Positions 37,714-51,100 of a DNA stretch of 64,000 nucleotides are shown here, piece by piece. Origin of the DNA: Eleginops maclovinus. Lineage: Eukaryota; Chordata; Actinopteri; Perciformes; Eleginopidae. A model generated the notes under the pieces. It was not told the origin of the DNA. It made no database searches and saw only the letters and a list, made by a program, of their open reading frames with translations. Position 1 is the first letter of the stretch, and each line of letters opens with the position of its first letter. The translations under genes and the position numbers were made by a program. Where the stretch lies: NCBI RefSeq assembly GCF_036324505.1, contig NC_086369.1, forward strand, positions 15,479,281 to 15,543,280, given 5' to 3'.

Positions 37714-39900
37714 CTGCAAGGAACAGTAAAGTTTAACAGGCTTTTATTAACCGCTCACATGTGAATACAGATAGCTCTGCGTCATGACAGGACATTAAAT
37801 CTAACGCCAGGTCGAGACAAAGAAGGAAAAGGCTGGAAGAAATGATAAAACATATGAACTAGGATCGGACAAAGAGAGCAGGTGTAGAAAGAGAGGCGAG
37901 TGCAAATCAAATTAAAGTCAGGAGCTCCTCAAGTGACAGAGAGGAGCTTATCAGCCCAGCAGATATTTTCTGAGAAAACTGCAGCAGAGATGGATGTGTC
38001 TTTGCAGTATCTGCTTCAGGTGGTTTATTGAGTGCAATAAAGAGCCTGATGTTACTTTTTTCATGCAAATAGGAGACTGTGGTGACAGCACAATGACACA
38101 TCTCTGAGCCACGAGCCCCAGGTGAAATGAAACCCAAGTTGTCCGTGGGTTTCATCACAATGAACCGAGCGCAGCAGGCAAGGACAGAAGACCATAGGCA
38201 CCCATGCATGTGAAGATGCAGGAACAGTCTGACGCAGCGTCTGGGAGGCTAACAAAGACTTTTGGGGACTTTATTTGCAAGATGAAGGATATTTGAGGTG
38301 AGAAAAGGGAGAAAGAACAAGATGATACATGTCCTCCAGAGGACCTCCAGGGGCCCAGGGACTGCATACCAGCCGTCAGTGAGACAAACAGAGAGGCAGC
38401 CTTCTAGTATTTCAGGTAAACCTCAAAGAGATGAACCCGGTACCTCTCACTGTACTGTGTGCACGGTGGTACTCCTTTATTTAATGTGTGGTTTAACAAG
38501 TAATCTCCCTATGTTGTTGCATGTGGTACAATCTAAACCCCCCACAACCCCCTGCCTCTACTCTCTATCATTATTCCCACTGGACAAAACAAAGGAGGGC
38601 AGAGGAAATACGAAAGGAAATTAAAAGGAAATATGTATATTGTTGGAAGAAATGCTAGTTCTGCACATTTCCATAATATGAGCTTCATACATAATAACAA
38701 TAAGCATAATAAAGTAATGTGAGTTGAAGGAAGTTAAAGGACCAATTTAAGTAGATACTGAAGATGAGGGGGGGTGAATCACAGTCAGACAATCAGACAG
38801 GAGGGAACACACAGAGACAGGAAGCAGAGGGGGTGAACACCTTTCAAAGTAAAACAGGAAGCCGACAGACTGTGACAATTCAGAATGAAACAGATTGTGA
38901 CAAAACAAGCATCTAGACGTCTTTCTGCTACATGGAAAACTACAGTACGTTAGGAACAGTAGGGAATGACTGTACTAGTGAATCAAGTGTCACTATAATT
39001 AGGGGGGTGAATAAATGATGCCTTAAGAGATGCAAACAATGCAAGTTGCCAAGTCTGCAGGAGAGAATACTAGCATTACCTTACTCTTTGTTGACACTAA
39101 AGTCAATATACTGGAGGTTCGTGCCAACCCAGACTCCAACCCATTCTGCTCTCTGTTGTGCAAAAGACATCCAAATCTCCAGAAAACATTTGTCTCAGAC
39201 TGTGCATGCTGTACCAAACCCTAGCTAGAATATGCATGACAAGAAGTCACTAGGACATTAAATATTGTCCTGATATGAGATCATGAAGATGGAAACCAGC
39301 TTCTAAAGCGTTAAAGGATGGCCCTTCCAGAAGGTGAGGTTTCTGACCCGGCACGAACCGCATCACTGGTTTTATTCCTTTTATCTCTTTAGTTCCTCTG
39401 ACTCTCTTGCACTCTCTTAGAAAAAGGGAATATAGTGATTAAGTGCCCATAAAGGCTGCAGCATATATCACAGAGCCACAGGTGTAATATGAAGCCTTAA
39501 CTCTTCATTGTGCGGGAGATAAGGAATGCAGGTGTGAATCCTCTCTGTGTGATGATGAATGTGATCCCAATCTGGTGGTGAGACTTCACACCCGGGCCTC
39601 TGTCTCTGGGTTTTTCATTTGCCAATATTTATGCCTTGACGTAGCGTCTTCAAGACAGACAGAAACTCAATATATCTGCCTCACACACACACAGCTGCAG
39701 CAGTGTGTGTGTGAGGGAGATGCAGACAGATGGACAGAGGGCAGTTTGAGTGGCTCGGACAAAAGCTGATTTGCAGGGTTTAAAATCTGAGCCTGGCTGG
39801 CTCAGATAAACACAGCTTCTGGAAGGAGGGAGCTTTGAAACTTCTGTGTGCATTTTGGTTTTTTGACAGTTTCCGTTGAGATGAATGCTCATACACTCAC
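37714..39900 (-). other. Intron E7-E8
   Basis: 2187 bp. No long microsatellite, no exon and no recognisable mobile element were seen. Confidence 0.5.
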
Positions 39901-40108
39901 TCTCTGCTCTTGTGGTAGCTGCATCTCTTGAGCGGGATCTTGATGACCTGGTCTCTCACTCCCACGTAGAGCTCGCTGCGGCTGTGCAGGATCAGCAGGC
40001 TTCGGATCGGCTGCCTCTTCCTGGGCGGGAACAGCTCAATCTCCTCCAATAGGCAGCTCCCCGTGGACTGATTGAGAGGGGAGAGCACTTTCCTGATAGT
40101 GCCATAAT
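39901..40108 (-). CDS. sema5a: sema5a exon E7: end of sema domain, start of PSI
   Basis: 208 bp, phase 1 to 2, residues 335-404. It reads DYGTIRKVLSPLNQSTGSCL, then LEEIELFPPRKRQPIRSLLI and LHSRSELYVGVRDQVIKIPL, and ends KRCSYHKSR. The L-VG-RD-V-KIPL-RC ending is the last propeller blade passing into the PSI module (Cys397 is its first cysteine). One sequon (NQS) is visible. The split codon GA|A gives Glu404 with E8. The acceptor is ctcctccag and the donor gtgagt. Confidence 0.97.
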
Positions 40109-41940
40109 CTGGAGGAGAAAGAGGGGAGGGGTAGAGAGAGGATCAGTCACCAAGAGGGAAGCAGGTGTTTCATCTGCACAGGTAAAGAAGAGGCAGGGTA
40201 AGAACAGCAGAGAGAAAAACAACAAAATATACACTTCAATGTGAACTCGGTATGAACCACACAACAATGGCTTCCTAACAAAGACGCTGTAATACAAGAC
40301 TGTCAAACACACTGGAGGTGGCTGGGCTTGGTTTGCCATCAACATGCAGAGCTGCACACAGGGAACAGGTACAGTATGACAGCGGAATACATGATGTGCT
40401 AGCCTACTTTCTTTAAGGGTGTATTCCAGAGAAAGTGAGGAAACCCTCGTCACTGTGACCTTTATTCTTACGTAAGGTGTGAAGACGTTGGGGGGCATTT
40501 TCCTTTTTTGGAGGGCTAAAACAAACACCATATATTATACATGCAATCCCCTGGGTGCAGAAGCAGTAATTGGGTGCACAGTGCTGGAAAGGAGAGCAGG
40601 GTGAATTACTAATACGAAGTTTCAAAGTAAGGCATGTAAAAAGTTGAGCATGGCCCCGGGCAGTGCTGGGCATTATTAAGTAACTTGTTACGGTAATGAG
40701 AATAACCAGTTCAGGTGACCTTCAGAACTCTCATAATGAGGTTGTTGTTTCCCTTCTTGTTTCATCGAGTGCTGATGTCAATTGGGTTAATGGTACTGGT
40801 CTCTTTAATGGGCTTTATCAATGGTTATTAGCCTCATATTATCCTCTATGGGTCAGAAGGGGCCGGCTTCACCAAATAGTAGTTTCAAAATGCCGTTATT
40901 CTGACCCAAAAAACAATATTTTCTACCTAACTACCCAACCGAATACTCTAGTTGCCTACAATTAAAGAAATTGTCAAATTTGTCCTCAAAATATTACATT
41001 TAGCTTCACTTATGTCTGAAAAAAAGGGTGATAATCACTGATAATGCTCTTGTAGCTTCAGTGAAAAGACTAGTCCAGACAGTGCAAGAAATAGAGGTAT
41101 AAAGGACAACAAAACACTGAAAAACTACTTGCTTAATTTCCATAAAACAAGGTGAAAGGGTGCAGCAATGGCAGAGGAAGAAGCCATCACATTTGGGAGC
41201 AGATCCGAATCACTATGGGGGATAAACGCGTTATTTTCCACCCATGGAAAAGCCTTGCCTACACACTGACAGCATTTAGTTCTGGATCCTTCTCTCTATT
41301 TACTTGTAAGCGTACTCACTTCCCTGCAACCTAAAGACGTCTTTTCTTATCTTACATGTCTTTTCTTTAATCCCGCATGTGTCGAGAAACTCGTGTTGAA
41401 TAATTACTGAAGCAGTGTAATTACTTTTCCAATGAGTGATATGTAATGAGAAAGTAATTCCTCTTTACTCTCAGGGCACGTACCTCCACTGGCGCTCAGC
41501 TCTTAGTTGGAAAATTGCTCTTTTGTTTGGCCAAGAAACTTTCAGGAATGTCCTTTGCATTTAACAGAATTCTGCTGGAGAAAAACGCTGCTGCTGACTA
41601 ATGAGGGTGGGGGGAAATGAGCTGCGAGCCACACGTTAGAAAAACATAGCACCGGGACGTCTCCGGACCCCCGGTTGGAGGTATTGGGTTCTCCACAGCG
41701 GTCCCAATCAGCGGGGTGCGTTTAAGCGTTAACAATAGCATGTGATTAGGTACAGTATGTGCGCTACCCGATGGCCTTGGCAGGATTTCAGATGTTTTCA
41801 TTAGCGTCTGGTTAGTGTCTGGGGAACCTGCCGTGTGGGCAGCTCTGCTCCGACGCTGCATTGATCACAGCGCCGTGCAAACAATGAGAGGGGAGTTTTC
41901 GAGGGAGATGCCAAGCGTAGAGCCGGTGGACTGGAACAGG

Positions 41941-42020
<80 letters not shown>

Positions 42021-43278
42021 TATCCTAAAATAACATTGACTAACAATGGGACGATCATGTTGACATTTCCCTGCGGGGCTGCGGTACATTAGCACGGTGA
42101 AGTGGGTCGCACTGCATTTAAATTCTGTTCACAACATCCTCCCGTAATCCATACCGTCTGTTTTATCATAACACCGGATACACACCATACGCCGGTGTGT
42201 GTCTGCAGCTGATACTGTTTCTGTGCAAAGTATAACATCACATATTGTCCATGTGATCAAACAATGTCCTGATAAGCAGGCAGCTCGGGGAGGGATAACA
42301 TGGAGTGAGAGCTGTGTGTGTGTGTGTGTGTGTATTATTAATCACAGGTGCGTTTCCTTTTGACACACGGCTGTTGGCTGTTTCATGGTGTCTACAATGT
42401 TTTACTGACTGATGCACAGGAGCGATGTGTGTTCCGTCGGTGCATGTGGAGGACATATGGAGGGAAGGAGTGATCAGACTCAGGTCAGAAGATGGGGCTT
42501 TGATAACTCCTCAGAAGTACACATCTATTGCTTTCATCATTTTCTTTTTTATGTGCAACGGCTGCACCTTCAAGGTCTTAAGGCCCCTTAAAACGTCTTT
42601 TAGATGAAACTTATTTATGTAAAACAATCAATTTTCACGGCAAAATAGTTACAAATTAAAGCTTGAATTTAGAAAGTGATGTTGGGTATTATTTATTAAA
42701 AGTTCAAAATGCTAATCAATGCTAATCTGCTGCTCCAAGACTGTAGGTGTGATACGTGCACATTTGGCTGACAGTGCAACACTGGCAAACAACCGTCAAC
42801 ATAAAACCTGTGAACGCACAGAAATAGAAAAAGTGTGAAATAAGCAAAATAGGACGTAATGTGGGACCCAAGGACAACCTAAGTCTGCAAAAAGAAGTAT
42901 GTAGTTTAGGAGAAAATGACACTAAGTATTACTTGATTTATTACATCTGTTCCCATTTTTGGATGGATCAAATGATCTAATAATCGCTTGTGTTTGCTAA
43001 CGGTACCTGGCCAAGCTGAGTCTCCCAAACTCCATCGACATAGGGCCTTTCTTAGGGAAGCCACAACCAAAAATGCTAATGTCAGAGGCTTCAAAACCTC
43101 TATACTGTAACTGTGTTCACTTATTTGGAAGGTAGCACCCCATTGCTCAAACTCAGAAAGCGATTGAAAAAAAGGTTTAAGGGTCAATAAAAAGTCTCAA
43201 AATATTGCAAATAATACAAAACAGAGACAGAAATATGGACAGCATGCACACAGAACGCACGTAGCACCATGAACCCAC
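40109..43278 (-). other. Intron E6-E7
   Basis: 3170 bp. It contains a (GT)39 tract (41942-42019) and a short GT run at 42314-42332. Sequence at 40658-40700 ('cagtgctgggcatta' then 'taacttgttac') resembles the end of a fish hAT-like non-autonomous repeat, with similar 'taattactt' wording near 41400-41460. No coding exon was seen. Confidence 0.55.
41942..42019 (+). repeat. (TG)39 microsatellite
   Basis: 78 bp; CA in the transcript, within the E6-E7 intron. Confidence 0.97.
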
Positions 43279-43483
43279 CTGTCGCCAGGTATATGATGTG
43301 CAGTAGCGTGTCCTTCCCCTGCACCACATCCACCGCCACATGAGTGAAGCGCACGTTGTCCTCCATGAAGTAGGGCACTGGAACCACGGGTTGGACCACC
43401 TCGTGCATGAGCAGGAACTTCTGAGCGTCCTGCAGGTTCCTCTCCGTCAGGTTCACGTAGGAGCCCGAGTCGATGGTACCGCA
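43279..43483 (-). CDS. sema5a: sema5a exon E6: sema domain
   Basis: 205 bp, phase 0 to 1, residues 267-335. It begins CGTIDSGSYVNLTERNLQDA, continues with FLLMHEVVQPVVPVPYFME, then DNVRFTHVAVDVVQGKDTLL and HIIYLAT. The RFTHVAVDVVQ and HIIYLAT-D blocks are propeller blade sequences conserved in 5A. One sequon (NLT) is visible. The last base plus E7 completes Asp335. The donor is gtgggt. The acceptor tract is almost pure C (14 Cs, then tcgacag), which is unusual. Confidence 0.97.
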
Positions 43484-46400
43484 CTGTCGAGGGGGGGGGG
43501 GGGGAGCAGAGAGGAGTGCATTAATAACAGCTCAGAGCACTGTGGGAGGAAAAGCTATGTTAATAAGTCTCCTGTCCTACCAGAGATATGAAGAGAGAGC
43601 GATCGAATGATTAAATGGACGAGGCTATAAAGTCGATTGCAGCTTCTTTGTTATAGTTTTGTATCCTCACGACTTTAACACTCTGTCCATACACCACCAA
43701 GACTGAATGAGTGTTTAACTGAGCAATAGATATCTCCTTTATTAGGTTTTTCCTCTTATCCATACATACTACTGGTGAGTTTTGCTGGTACCCCAATAAT
43801 AAAGTCTTTGATTGCTCGTCTCATATCTTTAAAAATGCTTTCATCTTCAGAGCTTTATTATTGCTGTTCATGTTATTAGAGGAAATGCAGCCATATCGTT
43901 CAAACAAAGGACTACTCAGAGAAGAAATTACAACAGGAACCGACACATCTCACATGAATAGGTAGATGTCATGGACACAGATTCATTGGTTTTATCAGGT
44001 TTTGTTTGTATTCCCAGTAGAGTCCGTACTGCAGCACGTTGTTATAATGTGTAATATGTTAGATATTTTCCTGACTTCATTTAATAAGAAGGAGTGCAAT
44101 AAAAGAACAGTGTCGACGTGGGAGTTATTTTATTGTGATGGTGAGCTTTTTAACAATAGAGTGTTAATTTATGTAGTCCTTTATATGTGAAAGAGCTTCC
44201 AACCAGCATTATAAATAATATAAAAGAGAGAAAAGCTGCATTATCAAGATAGAGCACTAATTGCATAGTAAAATATAAAGTGCTGCAAAGAACATTCTCT
44301 TTATGTGTCTGTGGCATGCTGTCCAGGGAACAGTTTGTGTGTTTTAGAGATCTCAATCCCTTTAAAAAGCATTGCATCACCTGAGCAATATGTAGAACAG
44401 TGTCATTTTTCATGCTGTTTAGGGCGAGGATGTAGAGCCTGTTTTCCAGCCTGCAGAATGTGACTAAGAGCAGCACAAAGCCAGGCCAGCTGAGGCAGAG
44501 CTTGATGAGTAAAGCTAACCATGTGTGTCCTTCTCAGTGAGTCCCTGTATAGGGTCAGGGTTGTGGATTGAGGCCCTGTCCACAAAGAACCGGCCTTCTC
44601 CAAAACAAAAATAAGCCATGCACGATAATTACAATAACCCAAATGACTGGCACGGTTTTTGTTTTGAGCAGCAGACGCAGTGTGCGGATTCGCTCCGGGC
44701 TAACTAGACCTTGGCTGGTGATTAGTTCCTGCTGACACGCTGCAGAAGCAACAGTACGGACACTTTATACAGATCAATCCCTCGCCTCTCCCTGGGCTGA
44801 CAGAAGAGAAATCATGGTGGACTTTCCTGAGATGGGCAACGGATCAGCGCCCTCGCCACATCAGGAGATGGGAAATTAAAGCCCTGAAGGACAGGGGAAT
44901 GCAACACTGTGTGCTCCTTAAATGAGCCTCCTGCTTATGGGATAAATGTGGAGCGGGTGTGTGTGTGTGTGTGTGGGGAGGGTTTTATAATAACATATGT
45001 CTTAGGTTTCCTTTCGTGGTTTGGCCTTGCATTGCGTGCATGTGTGTGTCTAAGTGTGATTGTATTTCTGTCACACTGAGACAAAGCTCTGCTCGGACCG
45101 GCGAGGGTGTATGAGATGTGTGAATGAGCAGAGAGACGGATGTGGTGATTTCCTCCGTACAGTCAAGGTGAGGGACAGAACCACCATTTGGCTGAGGGCC
45201 CATCCAACACTCCGGTCATCATCAGCTCACTGTGCCAGGATGATAAGTGCCTCAGAGGAATATGTATTACACCATGTTTTTTTTTGCCAAATGGGCTTTT
45301 GTTTAAAATGCTTTCAGGTCACTTCAAAAGTCAGCATCCTGGTTATAACTTAACATTTGATCAGTTTTGGCTCCGACTGATCATACATATTGAAAGGAGT
45401 ACTCTTGATTAGTGTTGTGAAATATCTCAAACTTTCCAGCAGCATTCAGCTTTGACTCCAACTCAAATGTACTATATGCAACAGTGTGCAAGTACTAATG
45501 GCTCTGCATTGCCAATATTTTAATAAACTGGAACTATTCATCTCTGTCTGACTTTTATAGCAGGTGTGCTGATTTCTGTGTGAATGATTTGAGACAGTTT
45601 TGCATGATTCTGGCGTTTGTTGCACCGTAACGTCAGCTGGTAAACTCATTTACAAACGGCACGATAATGAGTGTAATGCAGCCTCTAATTTGAGGTACTA
45701 TACATACAATTTTTATGTATTTATTGCTTGGTATTGGGACTATTAAAGTTAAAGGCCATTAGTGTCATAAATAATACAGATTTTTCTAAAAAGTTCATGA
45801 CATATTGTTTCTCTATGGATCTAAATGAATGCATTTGTACATTCAGCCATTACAGTGTGACAGAAATCCCATACGACACAGAGACGGTATCAGCTCCTCA
45901 CGCCCCGAGGAAACCCAGCAGGGTCAATCCCTGAGGTTCAAATAAATGGGCGTTTTTACTCTGCAGACAGAATGGGAATTAGGCCCTCAATCAATGACCA
46001 GTGAGTGATGACTTCACCGTGATAATTATCCCTATTTGACAGCAATCAACAACCACGCATTTTTGAGGGCCGTATTTGTGTACAGAGGATATGTATGCAT
46101 GAGGTGTTGTGTGTGTGCGTGTGTGAACAAAGGGGCAGTAAAAAAAAGGAACGAGGCAGGCCATAAATCCTCCGCTCGTAAATCTAATCCTCCAACATTG
46201 ACAAATGCTTGATGAAGATGTCACTGAAACCTAGATAAAGTGTGTATCGGTCCAGTGGTGAGGAGCAGCTATTGTGCCGGAGCTTAAGGGAGGGATGAGA
46301 ATAGAGAGGGGAAGAACAGATCCTGGTTTATCCTTGAGGAACTCAGCCTCATAAAAGCTTATGGTATATAGAAAACTGCTCTTTGATGTACCTACAGTAT

Positions 46401-47595
46401 GCTAAGCACAATAAATATGTGGTCAGCATCGCAGGTCAGACAGATCCATGCTTTTTCACAGCAAGCACTTTCAGAACATCCTTTTCCCTGCATGTCTTAC
46501 AGATAATGTGTGTGTGGGACTTCTCGATAGTATTTCTGCGGTTCCTCCTGCAGCTGCTGGGTTGACAGAAACATGATAGAGGGCCCGTGATGGGAAACAT
46601 GTGTGGAAGTGAGGCGTGTGTCACAGATTGGCAGCGAGACCTCAGAGGGAATTCAATCCCTCACGGAGAGCGGCGTGGATTAGCTCCCTCGCTATCTTTC
46701 TAAGCGCGTTACAACAGAGAGCTAATAAAACATTCCCTCTGTGTCGTCAGGGACTAAAATCAAGTGACCTGGCACTGCTCTCGGTTTTAAGACGGAGGAC
46801 ATAAAACATAAACATAAAGTGCCACTTGTGCAAAACACGGACGGTTTATTAGAAAGGGGACTAGAGTTCACGTAACGAGGCAATGAAACACCTTAAAGGA
46901 ACGATTGTGCCACGGTAAAAAATGACTGGATTTTATAACGAGCGGCCGTAAATGTGTTCAGAGAGAGCGGTGATTGAAGGAGAGGAAATTAATGAGAAGA
47001 GCTGGGAGTCTGAAGCATGGTGGACACACACACACACCACATGCTTCTGACCCCACCTACGTGTCTTTTAAACTGGGAACGGTGGTGGACCTTTCCCCAC
47101 CACTTTTTCAAATAGTCCCAATTTTGTCCCAAATATTTTTCAAAGCAAACTTTGTTAACATTTTAAGATAGCAGGCACCAGGAACGGCTAACTAACAAAT
47201 AAAAAACACAAGTTTCATTTGCACAATAATAAGAAATGAAGCTGAACGATAGATAGACTAAGTGGAAGTGCCTTTGCATAAGCTAAAAGTAAAATCCACC
47301 CATGCTTTTTGATTATGAAATGACCCTAAATCAGGCACTGATCAACACATTTTAAGACTTCTTGGCATATTTTCTTTTGTCCTTGTCTTTGTAATTATCT
47401 ACTCTGACCTCAAACTCATCCCTTTATTACATTGTCTAAAATAGTATATGTTGAAGACCACTTAATAATCTTCTCTCCTCTTATGTCTCCACAACTTGGG
47501 TCTAGATCCCCTCCAGCATGAACAAATGATCGAATCCTTTTGGGAAGCAGACCCTCTCTGTCTCGTTTCAGTGTCTCTGAGGTGTGTTTGGTTAC
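43484..47595 (-). other. Intron E5-E6
   Basis: 4112 bp. No long microsatellite and no exon are visible; there are short GT/CA runs near 44960, 46110 and 47030. The end nearest E6 is a G14 run on the plus strand (43491-43504), read as C14 in the transcript, forming part of the E6 acceptor tract. Confidence 0.55.
43491..43504 (+). repeat. G14 homopolymer in the E6 acceptor tract
   Basis: Fourteen G on the plus strand, i.e. C14 in the transcript, ending seven bases before E6. Confidence 0.95.
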
Positions 47596-47731
47596 CTGAA
47601 AGTCCGGGTTGGGGTTGGGGTACGGCAGCCACGCTGAGCGGGAGTTCTCCTGGTACTTGAAGGGCCCGTTGAAAACCTGCGATATGGCGCTGAGATTGAA
47701 GGCACACACTGCCGACGCAGCAATGCTGTTT
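47596..47731 (-). CDS. sema5a: sema5a exon E5: sema domain
   Basis: 136 bp, phase 2 to 0, residues 221-266. It encodes NSIAASAVCAFNLSAISQVF followed by NGPFKYQENSRSAW and PYPNPNPDFQ. The 'ASAVCAFNLSAIS...F-GPFKYQE' run is diagnostic for semaphorins. One sequon (NLS) is visible. The PYPNPNP wording separates 5A from 5B, which I recall as PIANPIP at this place. The acceptor is ctgactttcag and the donor gtaacc. Confidence 0.97.
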
Positions 47732-49358
47732 CTGAAAGTCAGGAAAACAAAGAAGAGACGAAACAATGAGAGTGAGGGGGGGTGATTTATGAGTGAGGGG
47801 AGTGTTGGAGGAAATGACACCAAAGCAGTAGTAAATAACTCAGTCCAGATTGAGCTGGTATTTGTAAATCTGACCTCTGGGTGTGTGTTTTATTCCCGAC
47901 CAACAATACAAATCAAAGAGCGGACCGACAGACGTAAGTGATCGTCATTATTGGATTATAAATCCTGCAATGGGACACAATTAAGCTGCCGGGCCCGTCT
48001 GATTCACCGTGCAGATCCCAGGCCTGAAATACAGCTTTGACTTTTCAAGCTGTCAGTTTCAACAAGTCCTCCGTCCGAACAGAAAGTAAAAAATGAGAGA
48101 ATTAACTCTCAACTTAAAGTGAGCGCGCTGAATTATAATCCACCGCGGCTGTTCATTAAACGCTGTGCCTGCAGGGGGAAATGTTTGCAACGCCCTTCAA
48201 GAGACTTTTTTTTAAGCAGTGGGAACGCATTGACCATAAAGAATAGATTACTCAGCTTTTAATAATGGTGTGTGTGCGTGTGTCTGAATGAGGAAGTAAA
48301 AAAAAGAGTGTTTGTGACAATAGAAATATTGCTTTTCATCCATGGGTGCATCCTATCTCTATGTGCCCGACGCAGCGTTAACGTTAGTAAGTGATGATGT
48401 GTTTTATTTCATGCGGTTTAAATGTCACACACTGGAATAAGGGGTTATGTGGGAGTGTTTATGGGTGGATTTTTCTCTAGGAAATTCAAATTTAGATGCA
48501 CATGGCTGTCATATATCACTCATCTTCATACGCTCGGTGTGCGCGCTGCACAAAGGACACATGTCTAGTTAATGCAGTCCAAGTGCATTTTGTTTACTGA
48601 CAACGTGCCGTCAACAACACCGTGAATTATACATGAAGCCATTCTGCGGGGGCATAAAAATCAACAAAGAGCCAAAGACGTTTTCATCTGATTTCACTCT
48701 GATCGCCTTTTGCTTCATTCAGACAAAGACAGTGATTTGGAAAATAACTTGAATCTGACGACTCGATAATTGACTATCATTTACAAAGACTGGATTCATC
48801 TCAAAGAAGAGTGTGTGAATAACAACGCAGAACAGAACACAATCAGGACTTTGGAGATGGAAATATTACAGGATTGAACAAAATCAGGACTTTATTGGTC
48901 AACGCTGATTAGAAATCCAGAAATCTCTTTACTGCCTTATTTAAGAGTAGAACATATAGCAATAGCACCAAAAGGAGTCTGAGATTTGATAAATCATGGA
49001 TGTAATTTGAATATTGTTACACATTGGTCATTCTTTTTGCTTTGCTTTGCATTTGTTGGGTAAATATGTAAAATGTTGAATACACTAAATGGCTCTAAAC
49101 CACTTTCCTTTACTGTGAAATGCGTCTATGTTTATAAACCTATGCCAAGCCTGATATAATTAATGTTTAGCATCATTTGGTACTTTTGTTTTGGGGTATT
49201 TTGTTAGAGTGAGATGTATTTAGCTTGTAAATGTTTGTGTTTAATGCATAAATATATTATGAATACTTCCTGTTTATCGTCTGGCCCCTATTTTCAGGCT
49301 TCAGATAGCTTGTCAGTCTAATGATTGCACTTTAATTGATAGAGTTTTTGAAACTCAC
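47732..49358 (-). other. Intron E4-E5
   Basis: 1627 bp of ordinary AT-leaning sequence. There is a short GT run near 48270 and no long microsatellite. I saw no coding potential and no recognisable repeat. Confidence 0.5.
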
Positions 49359-49644
49359 ACGTTGGTGGTGAAGATGCCATAGAGCAGCTCCAGCTCCGGC
49401 AGGTAAAAGGTTCCCTGCAGCTCGTTGTAGTTGAAGGGGATCTCTCCAGGGCGGGAGCAGTTCAGCCGGGCCTTCATGAAGGTCGTCCACGTGTCCTCCA
49501 GCAGGAAGCGTCCTCCGATGTCGTTCTTACAGACTCTTCCGGCCCGGGAAAACACCGTCCGGCCACAGTCGTGCTCCACCGCGTTCTCCCGGAAGAAGAA
49601 GTAGGTGAAGTTGCCGATGTCGTAAGAGGAGACGAAGTTCGGTT
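49359..49644 (-). CDS. sema5a: sema5a exon E4: sema domain core
   Basis: 286 bp, phase 1 to 2, residues 126-221; the largest exon in the window. It reads EPNFVSSYDIGNFTYFFFRE, then NAVEHDCG...VFSRAGRVCKND, GGRFLLEDTWTTFMKARLNC, and ends LLYGIFTTNV. The FFFRE, RVCKND-GG and W-TTF-KARLNCS blocks are the classic semaphorin signature. Sequons are visible at NFT and NCS. The split Val221 codon (GT|A) joins cleanly with E5. The donor is gtgagt; the acceptor is cctcccgccacag, with a short pyrimidine tract because a dispersed repeat begins just upstream. Confidence 0.98.
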
Positions 49645-49664
49645 CTGTGGCGGGAGGAAATCAA

Positions 49665-49900
49665 ATCAGAGTTTATTTATACAGCCCAATACCACAAAAG
49701 ACACAGTGGGATTTACAGATTAAGATAAATAGAATTATAATAAAAAAAGGCAAGATAAGATAAAGAGTACTTAAAATACAAATACAATAAAACCATCAAA
49801 TAAAGTGAATTTAAAGAATGACCCAGGAGAACAAAACATAGGGAATAATACCAAGACACGGAAGGAAGAGAAAATGAGGAGAGGCAATGAAAAATGAGGT
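49665..49900. mobile_element. Fish dispersed-repeat fragment next to E4
   Basis: It begins 'gagtttatttatacagccca' and 'ataccacaaaagacacagtg', the opening of a very common percomorph repeat, followed by an A-rich body. It starts about 20 bp from the E4 splice acceptor. Confidence 0.5.
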
Positions 49901-49972
49901 TCAGAGAGAGGAAGAAGAAACATTACTTAATGCTGTGGGAGTAAGAGGCAGTGCAATGACTGATTGACTCGC

Positions 49973-50039
<67 letters not shown>

Positions 50040-50084
50040 ATGCGTGCGTGTGTGTGTGTGTGTGTGTGCATGTGTATGTGTGTG
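49973..50084 (+). repeat. Interrupted GT microsatellite
   Basis: A pure GT run to about 50038, then 'catgcgtgcgtg' and more GT with 'ca' and 'ta' interruptions. Confidence 0.95.
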
Positions 50085-51100
50085 AGGCCCACACAACAGC
50101 AGGTGATCAGGATTAATAACCACAGGCCATGTTATTAATGACATTGGGCCGGTATGAGAAAACTCATTGCTCACTCCGCAGACCTAAAGGTTAGGATGAG
50201 AAACGACCAACACAGGTGTAGCATAATCGCCCTCGCCCGATCTGAGACACGCCACCTCCACGCCACCGTCTCCATCTTTATGTTTGACATTATTGGATGT
50301 AAACCGCACACTTTATTCTCCCTGACAGTGATTTCATTCTCCTTTAAATGAAAGTGTCCCCCACTCCTCATTTCTCCTCTGCATCTGTGGAGGGCAGTGC
50401 ATGGGGGAGACAAAAGGGAGAAAAATCAATTCGCCATAAAATTAGTTATTAAACCTTTTCCCAAAAGGTTGCTGCGATGCAATGCATGTGGTGGCTTTTA
50501 ATTTATTTTTTCAATTTAGCTTAAATGTGAATCAGATAAAAGTCTCTCGCTGACAACACTCTGATTGAACCGCTGGACGCCCTGAAGTTCTCCGGTCTGA
50601 ACTTTCCAGCGGGAAGGAGACATTGATTTCTGACGACTTCACATTTTACGCTCCTCAAAGAAAAGCTATACAAAGATTTTCTAGTTGCTTAGAAAGTTTA
50701 GAAATAGTAGTTTCTACTGATAAGATGCTACAGAAGAAAGCATACATCTTCTCTTTCTCTCTGGAGGAATGCTCCCGTGTTAGATACACATCTGCCATGA
50801 TTAAATATTGAGCAAAACTCGGAGTCACAAAAAGCTGCAGTTCAACAGCCGAGAAGAAAAATAAATACTTTACTTTATTTAATATCTGCATTATCATCCA
50901 TCTTATATTATTCTGGTATCCTCTCAAAGTGTTTATGTTATATTATGGTAATATCTTCTACTTACAATTACTACTCCGTGCTTCACTCAATACTCAGTGG
51001 TGCAGGGGAACTAGCATTGATTCTAACACGTTTACTTCAGTCACATTTGAAATGACTGCTTTTTGTATTATAAGGTGTGCATCTAGTTGCTACTGTGTGT

